Shown here one piece after another: positions 15,775 through 23,206 of a stretch of DNA of 41,771 nt; within the stretch, counting starts at the first letter, position 1, and each line of letters begins with the position of its first letter. The notes below the pieces were generated by a model that was given only the letters and a program-made list of their open reading frames with translations, ran no database searches and had not been told where the DNA came from. The stretch comes from Bacteroidales bacterium (lineage in GTDB: Bacteria > Bacteroidota > Bacteroidia > Bacteroidales > UBA3824), in assembly GCA_017960885.1 (NCBI GenBank), contig JAGCYI010000133.1:1-41771 (forward strand), in the 5' to 3' direction. The translations under genes and the position numbers were made by a program.

Positions 15775-16907
15775 TGAATTTTACTAGAATAATAAAAAGA
15801 ATGAATTTTAAACAATATATAACAGACCACACAGTAGCCAAAACCTCTGAATTTAACGGCGAAATACACGCCATTGTCACTGTCAACGATTCCACGCTGA
15901 CCTTTGCCGAGCAATTGCGGGCGGTAAGCAAAGAAATCGTTGCTATACTTATGAAACACAATGGCTATGTACCTGTATTTGTGCGTCTTTTGCTCTCCGA
16001 TGCTGCCAATCAAGCAGGAGCGGCTGTAAACGAAATACGTCAGATTTCGGGCAATGCCGCCGTTGCATACATTCAACAACCACCTTTGAACGGTGCAAAA
16101 ATCGCCGCCTTCGCATATCTTCGTCAAGAAGTTGAGATAGAGCGTGTTGATGATTATACAGTTAAGTTTTCGGAGAATGGAATCACGCATTATTATACTG
16201 CAAACGTGGTTAATCCTATCGCCAACACTTACGACGAGACCAAACAGCAGTTGGAATATCTCGAAAAAATACTCAAAACCAACAACTTGAATATAGCCGA
16301 CAACTGCATCCGCACGTGGTTTTACGTTCAAAATATTGATGTAAACTACGATGCGGTGGTGAGAGCCCGTCGTGATAATTTCAATGAAAATAATCTCACG
16401 GTAGACACCCATTATATCAGTAGCACAGGCATTTGTGGACGCTATGCCGATAAGGATGTCACCTCTGTGATGGACGCTTATTGTGTGGGCGGAATAAAGC
16501 AAGACCAAATTAAATTTCTCTACGCTGCCGACCATCTCAACCGCACTTCCGACTATGGAGTAACCTTTGAGCGTGGCACTTCCGTTGATTTTGCCGACCG
16601 TCGTCTTGTAATAATCTCAGGCACAGCATCTATCGACAACAAAGGTGCAATAGTTGCCCCCGGCGACATCAAAGCGCAGACATTCAGAATGATAGAGAAT
16701 GTAAAGGCGTTGCTCAACGAAGGCGGAGCATCGTTTGAGGATATGGCGCACATTGTTTGTTACCTCCGCGATATGGCTGATTACAAAGTGGTTAAATCAA
16801 TTTTTGAAGATACATTTGGCGAAGTGCCTATGGTGATAACCCTCGCCCCCGTATGCCGTCCCGGTTGGCTTATCGAGATGGAGTGTATGGCTATTGTGAA
16901 ACGATAA
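15774..16907 (+). CDS. Multidomain Rid (YjgF/YER057c/UK114) family protein
   Basis: The 377-residue protein has a clear C-terminal Rid-type domain (about 255-376) with RLVIISGTASID, GDIKAQTFRMIENVKALLNEGG and FGEVPMVITLAPVCRPGWLIEMEC, and a related chorismatase-like segment before it (about 115-230: IRTWFYVQNIDVNYDAV, SSTGICGR). The first 110 residues are a more divergent domain of similar size. Rid proteins deaminate reactive imines, and the chorismatase branch shares the fold; which activity applies is unclear. The ATG at 15774 overlaps the previous stop (TAATG). An ATG at 15801 gives MNFKQYITDH and is an equally good start. CcsBA follows 12 bases later. Confidence 0.7.
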   Translation: MNFTRIIKRMNFKQYITDHTVAKTSEFNGEIHAIVTVNDSTLTFAEQLRAVSKEIVAILMKHNGYVPVFVRLLLSDAANQAGAAVNEIRQISGNAAVAYIQQPPLNGAKIAAFAYLRQEVEIERVDDYTVKFSENGITHYYTANVVNPIANTYDETKQQLEYLEKILKTNNLNIADNCIRTWFYVQNIDVNYDAVVRARRDNFNENNLTVDTHYISSTGICGRYADKDVTSVMDAYCVGGIKQDQIKFLYAADHLNRTSDYGVTFERGTSVDFADRRLVIISGTASIDNKGAIVAPGDIKAQTFRMIENVKALLNEGGASFEDMAHIVCYLRDMADYKVVKSIFEDTFGEVPMVITLAPVCRPGWLIEMECMAIVKR

Positions 16908-16919
16908 TATTTTTATTTA

Positions 16920-18875
16920 ATGCGTAACATTTTAAAAATCACAATATTGTCGGCATTCTGCGCCGTGCTGTTGACAATGGCTGTGGCAACATTTTTTGTG
17001 CAGTCGTATGCCGACGAGCATTTTTATTCCACAGCGTGGTTTTGTGGATTGTGGGCTGTGCTGACGGCGGTTTCGTTGGTGGTTTTCATCAAAAAACTTT
17101 ATAGAAAACTGCCTGTTTTGATATTTCATATTTCGTTGGTAGTCATTTTATTAGGTGCATTATTAACACACATTACAAGCAAGGAGGGAATGTTGCATCT
17201 GCGGCAAAACGAATCTGCCGATTATTTTGTGCTGAGGGAAAACTTATTTAAGGAAAACCTCGGTTTTGAGATGAAATTAGACAGTTTTTTCATCAAACAT
17301 TATCAAGGAACTACAATGCCGCAAGATTACGAAAGCCACATCACAGTAGATGGCGAACAATCCGTAATTTCTATGAACAATATTTATAAGAAAAACGGCT
17401 ACCGTTTTTATCAGACGAGTTTTGATGAAGATTACCAAGGTACAGTATTATCAGTTACTTACGACCCCATTGGAACTCCGCTCACATATCTCGGCTACGT
17501 GCTTTTTGCATTGTCGGGACTTTGGATTTTGTTTTCAAAAAGCGCAAAATTTCGCAAACTTTTGCAGCATCCGTTGCTCAAAAAAGGCGGTCTTTTTTTA
17601 CTATTTATTTTCATAGGTTTTAATGCCCATTCGCAAGAACGTAAACTGCCGACAATCAGTTACGAAGAGTCCGACAAAGTATCAACAAAACAGATAGTCT
17701 ACAACGGACGCATAGCGCCGTTTAACACAATGGCAAGAGATTTTGTTTCAAAGATTTACGGCAAACCGTCGTATTATTCCTTTACGGCAGAACAAGTGGT
17801 TTGCGGATGGATTTATCGTCCCGAAGTTTGGAAAGATGAAAAGATGATTTTGATAAAAGATGCCGATTTGCAACGTCAACTTGGCATTGAAAAATACGCC
17901 TCTTTTGCCGACTTTTTCGACGAAAATGAGAATTACCGACTCAACACCTTGGAACTTACAAAAGCCGTCCGCGAAACCGATGAAAAAATCGGCTTGATAT
18001 TGATGCTCACAAGCGGAAAACTCTTTCAAGAAACCGAAGTAAAAATCTCTGAATCAAAGATTAAAGCAGAAATCATCTACAACAAGATCAACTTTGCAAA
18101 AATCCTTTTTGTGGTAAATCTCACCATAGGATTTTTGGCGTTTTTTGTAATGATTATCACCAAACAATTTCCAAAAAATGTATTCAAAACATTAAGAATT
18201 TTGTTGGTGGTTTCATTTGTCTTTGACCTCTGCGGATATATCCTTCGGTGGTATGTTTCGGGACGAGTTCCGATGGGCAACGGCTATGAGACTATGCTCT
18301 TTATGTCGTTGGTAATTATGGGTTTGGCATTATTTTTCGGCAAAAAATTGAAAATTCTCACCCCCTTTGGATTCCTGATTTCGGGATTCACACTTTTGGT
18401 GGCGTGGCTCGGACAACGCAATCCGCAGATTACGCAATTGATGCCTGTGTTAAACTCACCGATTTTGAGTGCACACGTTTCCACAATTATGATTGCCTAC
18501 GCACTGTTGGCGTTCACGTTTTTCAATGGATTGTTTTCTTTTTTCATAAAAGATAAAGAAAAACTTTCGCAACTATCAGTCCTCAGCCGCATAATGCTCT
18601 ATCCCGCTGAAATACTGCTCGGTATAGGCATTTTTCTCGGTGCAGTTTGGGCAAATATTTCGTGGGGCCGTTATTGGAGTTGGGATCCGAAAGAGACTTG
18701 GGCGTTGATTACCTTTATGGTTTATGCCGTTGGTTTTCATCGCTTTTCGCTCAAATTCCTCCAAAACGACCGCAAGATGCACCTGTTTTTTGTTCTTGCG
18801 TTCCTCACAGTTTTGATGACCTATTTCGGCGTAAATTATTTCCTTGGGGGTATGCACAGTTATGCGAATGCTTAA
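16920..18875 (+). CDS. ccsBA: Cytochrome c assembly protein, CcsB-CcsA (ResB-ResC) fusion
   Basis: The 651-residue membrane protein joins a ResB/CcsB-like N-terminal half (membrane segments near residues 5-25, 40-60, 65-85 and 185-200, with a conserved His in FHISLVVILLG) to a CcsA C-terminal half. The C-terminal half contains the heme-handling motif WGRYWSWDPKETWALITF near residue 582 and flanking His residues in AHVSTIMIAY and AVGFHRF. Such fusions (system II) export heme and attach it to CXXCH motifs, like those in the di-heme oxidoreductase and the mono-heme lipoprotein encoded upstream. A periplasmic insert (about residues 238-360) separates the halves. Its stop is immediately next to the stop of the convergent gene at 18876. 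Confidence 0.88.
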   Translation: MRNILKITILSAFCAVLLTMAVATFFVQSYADEHFYSTAWFCGLWAVLTAVSLVVFIKKLYRKLPVLIFHISLVVILLGALLTHITSKEGMLHLRQNESADYFVLRENLFKENLGFEMKLDSFFIKHYQGTTMPQDYESHITVDGEQSVISMNNIYKKNGYRFYQTSFDEDYQGTVLSVTYDPIGTPLTYLGYVLFALSGLWILFSKSAKFRKLLQHPLLKKGGLFLLFIFIGFNAHSQERKLPTISYEESDKVSTKQIVYNGRIAPFNTMARDFVSKIYGKPSYYSFTAEQVVCGWIYRPEVWKDEKMILIKDADLQRQLGIEKYASFADFFDENENYRLNTLELTKAVRETDEKIGLILMLTSGKLFQETEVKISESKIKAEIIYNKINFAKILFVVNLTIGFLAFFVMIITKQFPKNVFKTLRILLVVSFVFDLCGYILRWYVSGRVPMGNGYETMLFMSLVIMGLALFFGKKLKILTPFGFLISGFTLLVAWLGQRNPQITQLMPVLNSPILSAHVSTIMIAYALLAFTFFNGLFSFFIKDKEKLSQLSVLSRIMLYPAEILLGIGIFLGAVWANISWGRYWSWDPKETWALITFMVYAVGFHRFSLKFLQNDRKMHLFFVLAFLTVLMTYFGVNYFLGGMHSYANA

Positions 18876-18883
18876 TTAAGCAT
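18868..18883. other. 16-base palindrome holding both convergent stop codons
   Basis: ATGCTTAATTAAGCAT is a perfect palindrome that contains the TAA of ccsBA and, on the other strand, the TAA of the prolyl-tRNA editing gene, with no base between them. It is too A/T-rich and lacks the T run of a normal terminator, though it may pair weakly. Confidence 0.6.
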
Positions 18884-19370
18884 CTTTGTACACGTCGGCT
18901 AATTGAAAATCGTGACCAAAATGTTTGGTAAAACGCTTTAAGTCCTCAAAATCAATACGAATAGACGCCGTATTGCGCAGCGGATGAATTATAACGTGCT
19001 TTCCTTCAAAGTTTTGGTCGAACAAAACTTTTACAGTATTGGTTGTATCAAACATTACGCAAAGCGGCGTTACCGACCCCGGCGTAATGTTTAGATACTC
19101 CATAAGTTCATCGGGATTGCAGAAACTCAGTCTGCCAAATCCAAACCGCTCAGCAATCTTTTTCAAATCGGCGCGACGGTGCAAGTCCATACTCACAAGC
19201 CCGTAGTTGTGGTTTTTATCCTTCACAAAAAGGTTTTTCACATCGGTGCCTTCGAGGGTTATCACCACATCTTTGGCATCCTCTTCCGAAAAAATCGCCT
19301 TATGTTCCTGAATTTCGTAGGGAATATTCAGGTCGGTTAAAACTTGGAAAATATATTCAGGTTCAGTCAT
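18876..19370 (-). CDS. Prolyl-tRNA editing (YbaK/ProX-type) deacylase family protein
   Basis: The 164-residue single-domain protein matches the 'prolyl-tRNA synthetase associated domain' family (PrdX/ProXp-type). Visible motifs include YEIQEHKAIFSEEDA at the N-terminus, GTDVKNLFVKDKNHNYGLVSM with the lysine expected in the editing pocket, LSFCNPDELMEYLNITPGSVTP and FEGKHVIIHPLRNTASI near the end. The family removes wrongly attached alanine or similar amino acids from tRNA-Pro in the cytoplasm. It is transcribed alone, toward ccsBA, with no linked proS. A -7-like sequence (CAAATATA on the plus strand at 19449-19456) lies upstream, without a clear -33. Confidence 0.88.
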   Translation of the reverse strand: MTEPEYIFQVLTDLNIPYEIQEHKAIFSEEDAKDVVITLEGTDVKNLFVKDKNHNYGLVSMDLHRRADLKKIAERFGFGRLSFCNPDELMEYLNITPGSVTPLCVMFDTTNTVKVLFDQNFEGKHVIIHPLRNTASIRIDFEDLKRFTKHFGHDFQLADVYKDA

Positions 19371-19535
19371 TTATGGTTTATTATTAAAACTGGTTACAAG
19401 CAATATTAAGATACTTGAAGGTGTCATATTTATTTTAAATTCAATGTGCAAATATAATGGTTTGATGTGATTTGGACTCCATTTGGAGAAAAAAATGATT
19501 TGAAAGAAGCAAAATCACGCATCGGCGATTTTTTT

Positions 19536-19566
19536 TTTGATTATTGATATATAATTCATATTTTTG
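19536..19566 (+). promoter_or_regulatory. Bacteroidota-type promoter of the beta-propeller gene
   Basis: TTTG (19536-19539), a 19-base spacer and TATTTTTG (19559-19566) match the Bacteroidota promoter consensus. The box lies 36 bases before the ATG at 19603. The remainder of the 19371-19602 gap is A/T-rich with no other clear feature. Confidence 0.6.
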
Positions 19567-19602
19567 TTACCAATAGTTAGTACTTAAATAAATAATAAAA
19601 AC

Positions 19603-20733
19603 ATGCATATGAAACACTTACCACTTTTAACAATCTCATTGTCAGCAACAATGTTTTTTTCTGCTTGCAACAGCGGCAATGTTGAACAATCTAGCAACGG
19701 AATGGTGATAATCGATGTTGAAAATCCTACCATCAAAGAATGTCCGCCAAACGAGCAACTCATCGATACTATGTATCTTATTCCTTTACAGAGCGATACG
19801 GCGTATATTAAACAATTTTTCAACAGTATCAAAGCGGGCGACAGAATATATGTGGCTGATGCTCCGTTCGTAACAAACGAACCTGTTAAAATTTTCGATG
19901 ACAAGGGCAATTTTGTAAATGAACTCCACAAAGGTCAGGGTCCTGGCGAAATCGACCAATATTATGATATGTTTTTTGACGGAAAACGTCAGAACCTTGT
20001 GGTAGCACATCCACTGCACTGGTCGTTATTCGATCGCGACGGCAAATTTGTTGACAAGGTAAAATTACCGTTCAAATACAACAACTGTATAAGAATAGGC
20101 GACGAATATGTGTTTTATACAATGAATAACCAATTAAACGACAGTATAAAATCAATGATGTTTGTTACTGATGCAGAGTTCAATGTTTTGCAAAAGTTTT
20201 TCCCCTATGAGCGGGTCGAAGGACCTGCCATTATTAATCCTCACGAAATCTTTTTTGCCGACAACCATATTTCGGTACTACGCGACACTATATATTATTA
20301 TCAAGATTCAAAACTCACTCCTGCCATCTATTTCAAATATCCACAAAGACTTGATTATTCGATGCTTAATGGTGATTTAATGAGTATGGACCAACACGAC
20401 GGTTACTATCGCGACGGATTTGTAGAAAACAGCGGTACTGCTATTTACAAAATGGTAAATTTGTATAAAAAAGAAAGCAAAAAGGTTATATATTCAAAAA
20501 AATCAGGCAATTATGTTGTTTTAAACTTCAAAAACAACGAAGATGAACCGTTTTTTGTGGCTACAGAGGAGAATTACGACGATTATTTTACAGTGATTAT
20601 CAACGATACTAATTACGACAAGTATCACGAAGCGATAACTCCCTTTTTGAGCAACCACGACAAAGAGATTATCAACTCATATAATCCCGACAACAATCCT
20701 ATAATTGTGATGTTTAAGTTCAAGGATTTCTGA
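19603..20733 (+). CDS. 6-bladed beta-propeller lipoprotein
   Basis: The 376-residue product has a lipoprotein signal with lipobox FSAC, then an N-terminal strand block (MVIIDVENPTIKECPPNEQLIDTMYLIPLQS) and propeller blades with the family pattern 'IYVAD...VKIFDDKGNFVNELHKGQGPGEI', 'WSLFDRDGKFVDKVKLP' and so on. This is the '6-bladed beta-propeller' family common in Bacteroidales, whose exact function is not established; binding of a ligand at the cell envelope is assumed. The second ATG at 19609 gives MKHLPLL and is an equally likely start. It has its own promoter. No terminator hairpin is visible before the TIR gene's promoter, so some read-through into the downstream unit is possible. Confidence 0.8.
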   Translation: MHMKHLPLLTISLSATMFFSACNSGNVEQSSNGMVIIDVENPTIKECPPNEQLIDTMYLIPLQSDTAYIKQFFNSIKAGDRIYVADAPFVTNEPVKIFDDKGNFVNELHKGQGPGEIDQYYDMFFDGKRQNLVVAHPLHWSLFDRDGKFVDKVKLPFKYNNCIRIGDEYVFYTMNNQLNDSIKSMMFVTDAEFNVLQKFFPYERVEGPAIINPHEIFFADNHISVLRDTIYYYQDSKLTPAIYFKYPQRLDYSMLNGDLMSMDQHDGYYRDGFVENSGTAIYKMVNLYKKESKKVIYSKKSGNYVVLNFKNNEDEPFFVATEENYDDYFTVIINDTNYDKYHEAITPFLSNHDKEIINSYNPDNNPIIVMFKFKDF

Positions 20734-20811
20734 TTTCAACCACAGGCCACAAAACCAATAGGGAACATCTGTATGTCTCCCCAAAATAATTGTATAAATA
20801 GTAAAAAAAAA

Positions 20812-20843
20812 TTTGGAAATTGCGCAGATAAGTACTATATTTG
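20812..20843 (+). promoter_or_regulatory. Bacteroidota-type promoter of the TIR - nSTAND operon
   Basis: TTTG (20812-20815), a 20-base spacer and TATATTTG (20836-20843) fit the consensus perfectly. The TTG at 20841 that could open a longer frame is part of the -7 box, so it cannot be the translation start of the transcript made from here. The first in-frame ATG is at 20865. Confidence 0.75.
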
Positions 20844-20864
20844 GAATGGAAAAAAGAGAAACAC

Positions 20865-23201
20865 ATGGAAGAAGGAAACTGTACAGAAGATACCCCTGAG
20901 CACTCGGATAATGTGTCAAAAGAAGAGAGCACAACTCATCCGAACACAGACAACGACAATCACATTAATAATGGTATACCTGTATATATATCTTATGCGA
21001 GCGAAGATAAAAGTAAACAATCTTTTACAAAAACCAAAAAAGACAAAAAGGATAAAACCAAATATGTGGAAGATTTGTGCGAAAGTCTTACATCCAGAAA
21101 TATCAACGTTTTAATATATCAAACAGCAGTAGAGGCTGGTGATAACATTGAACTGTTTGAGAGACAAATTGGTGATGCTAAAATAATTATTGTCATATTG
21201 AGCGATAAATATTTTACATCACCGCATTGCATGTACGAATGGACCCTTATTCATAAGCACACTCTTGGCAAAAAGATCATCTATGTTAACTTTGATAACG
21301 AGACACCCATTAAAAAAATATATGGTATTAAAATTCAAGAATGGGATTTCACCAATCCAGAATACAAGAATTCATTATACGACAGATGGGCGGACTACAT
21401 GAAACAATGTGTTGATAGATACAACAAAAGAAATAACGCCTATCCCGCCATAGTACAACGTGCCTTTAGCAATTGGTTTTATTTGGAAGAATTAAATATT
21501 GTTTTGCAAAAAGTTACGGATAATAGCACCCTCAAAGCATCAGACGACAATACTATCACAAACATTACCAATGCTGTGGAAAAATACATAATCCGATACA
21601 ATACTGGTAATGATGACCCGGATTTGGACAATAAGATTACAAAGGCTATTTGGAAAAAATCAGTATTGGTGGTAGGTGATAATATATTAAAGTACAGATG
21701 TGCCGACAACAAAAATAATATTGCCAACATTCAAATTGCCAAAGACGGCAGATTAGGAGACTATTACAATAGCAGATTGTTTGCCGAGGCAATACAAAAA
21801 AATAACGACGAAGCCCCAGCTAACATTCGAGAATGGTACGCAATACATTATAATGATAGAGAATTAATCAACAAATTAGAAAAAGACAAAATTCAAAATG
21901 GTTCAATCATTTATGAAAAAGAAGTTGATATTTGTTACTCTGATTTAGCCACTCTTATTCAGAGCAATTTGTTTGATATCATTGTTTCTATAGGTTATTC
22001 TAAGAGCTTGTTTTGCAAAGTACAAAAATATACCAACAAAACAATCGCATATTATCAATTAAAAAATGGTGAGATATCAGGCAGCGACGAGAATATTATT
22101 TGGGATATGATCGAAGAATACGCTCGCTATACTCATAAAGACGAAGTGAGCACTATTATTAAAAACGCAAAAGAACAATTCAAAAAAAAAGAACAATTCA
22201 AAAAAACAAAAGAACAAAACAATTTAAAGAATGAGAAGGAAGAAGATGAAATGTTTAATTGCTTCTTAAAGTGTTTTGAACAAAATGTCAAAAACCATTC
22301 TTTATATGAATATTTTGAAATTCCTTCCACCAAGGATATCTCTGGGTTAGATAATAGATCATTTATCAAATTGTTGCAAAAAGTAATTACAGATAAAAAC
22401 AGCGACAAATTAATCTTTATAGATTTGCTCAGATACTCAGGAGCGCAAAACATGGTATTCTCCGAAGAGAAAATTGTAAAATTTATAAATACCTGCATCA
22501 TAGCGCTATACAACTACAACAATAAAAATAATCGACAGCTAAACAACAGATTTGTATTAACGCTCGGTACAAATTTCCCAAGTTGGGCTCTGAGATTTAT
22601 GTGGGAACGGCTAACCAACAACAACGAAAATAGAGAAACCGCACTAATTAGTAATACAATTGTCGACCACAAAACAGACAGGTTGATTACTTCAAACGAT
22701 GGTCTTATCCTCAAAGACGAGAGTATCGATGCTTTTATGAAAAGATTTACATTCTTAAAAGACAAATACCACAAAGAATGGAAAGAAAACTTCAATAATT
22801 GTTTTGTATCATATTTACCTGGTGATGAAAGGGGTTTCAAAGATTTTGTTGATAATTATTTGAACAAAATAGAAAAACTATCCAAGAATGATTTGAAGCT
22901 TAATTTTGTCTGGCACAAAAAACAAACGAATACTGATAATAAAGATTATAAACTGAAGATATACTATTTTGACACTACCTCCGCTCATAATTATAATGGC
23001 TATGAGCAACACGAAAAAGCAAGTAATTATCAACATTACCAAGACACACCACCCTCTCTTGCTGTTATGAATGGCACAAAAGAGGAATGCTTTGATCCAC
23101 TTAACCTTGACTTGAATTTCAATCCTAACAATACTATTGAGATAACCAACACAGACGAATACGGTTTGTACAACAAAATTCGGGAAGTACTTAAATTATA
23201 A
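20865..23201 (+). CDS. TIR domain protein with a C-terminal SIR2-like region (putative defence effector)
   Basis: With the ATG at 20865 the product has 778 residues. Residues 1-37 are a polar acidic leader. Residues 38-160 form a TIR domain: VYISYASEDK, a conserved helix-strand core, IIIVILSDKYFTSPHCMYEW with the putative catalytic Glu at 125, and KKIIYVNFDN. From about residue 262 the protein resembles the SIR2-like proteins of defence systems (KSVLVVGDNI, FDIIVSIGYSKSLF near 370, FVLTLGTNFPSWALRFMWERL near 563), but the glycine-rich and Thr-Asn-Asp motifs of active sirtuins are not recognisable. A charged, low-complexity Lys/Glu linker lies near 430-465. Bacterial TIR domains cleave NAD+ or make signals from it. 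The nSTAND gene begins 5 bases after the stop, so this is probably its effector. Base composition is more A/T-rich than in the flanks. Confidence 0.75.
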   Translation: MEEGNCTEDTPEHSDNVSKEESTTHPNTDNDNHINNGIPVYISYASEDKSKQSFTKTKKDKKDKTKYVEDLCESLTSRNINVLIYQTAVEAGDNIELFERQIGDAKIIIVILSDKYFTSPHCMYEWTLIHKHTLGKKIIYVNFDNETPIKKIYGIKIQEWDFTNPEYKNSLYDRWADYMKQCVDRYNKRNNAYPAIVQRAFSNWFYLEELNIVLQKVTDNSTLKASDDNTITNITNAVEKYIIRYNTGNDDPDLDNKITKAIWKKSVLVVGDNILKYRCADNKNNIANIQIAKDGRLGDYYNSRLFAEAIQKNNDEAPANIREWYAIHYNDRELINKLEKDKIQNGSIIYEKEVDICYSDLATLIQSNLFDIIVSIGYSKSLFCKVQKYTNKTIAYYQLKNGEISGSDENIIWDMIEEYARYTHKDEVSTIIKNAKEQFKKKEQFKKTKEQNNLKNEKEEDEMFNCFLKCFEQNVKNHSLYEYFEIPSTKDISGLDNRSFIKLLQKVITDKNSDKLIFIDLLRYSGAQNMVFSEEKIVKFINTCIIALYNYNNKNNRQLNNRFVLTLGTNFPSWALRFMWERLTNNNENRETALISNTIVDHKTDRLITSNDGLILKDESIDAFMKRFTFLKDKYHKEWKENFNNCFVSYLPGDERGFKDFVDNYLNKIEKLSKNDLKLNFVWHKKQTNTDNKDYKLKIYYFDTTSAHNYNGYEQHEKASNYQHYQDTPPSLAVMNGTKEECFDPLNLDLNFNPNNTIEITNTDEYGLYNKIREVLKL
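22170..22206 (+). repeat. 18-base tandem duplication with an A9 run in the TIR gene
   Basis: The unit aaagaacaattcaaaaaa occurs twice in a row (22170-22187, 22188-22205) and creates a run of nine A residues at 22182-22190. It encodes a duplicated Lys-Glu-Gln-Phe-Lys-Lys stretch in the linker of the TIR/SIR2-like protein. Such a run can slip during replication and would shift the reading frame after the TIR domain. Confidence 0.7.
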
Positions 23202-23206
23202 AGCCT

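Noticed and set aside
20734..20811. Attachment site or direct repeat marking the left edge of a mobile island
   Set aside because: No matching repeat was found near 27811-27873 and there is no integrase or tRNA gene; transfer is suggested only by base composition.
20841..20864. TTG start giving an eight-residue longer TIR protein
   Set aside because: The TTG is part of the -7 promoter element, so it lies upstream of the expected transcript start; ATG 20865 is in frame.
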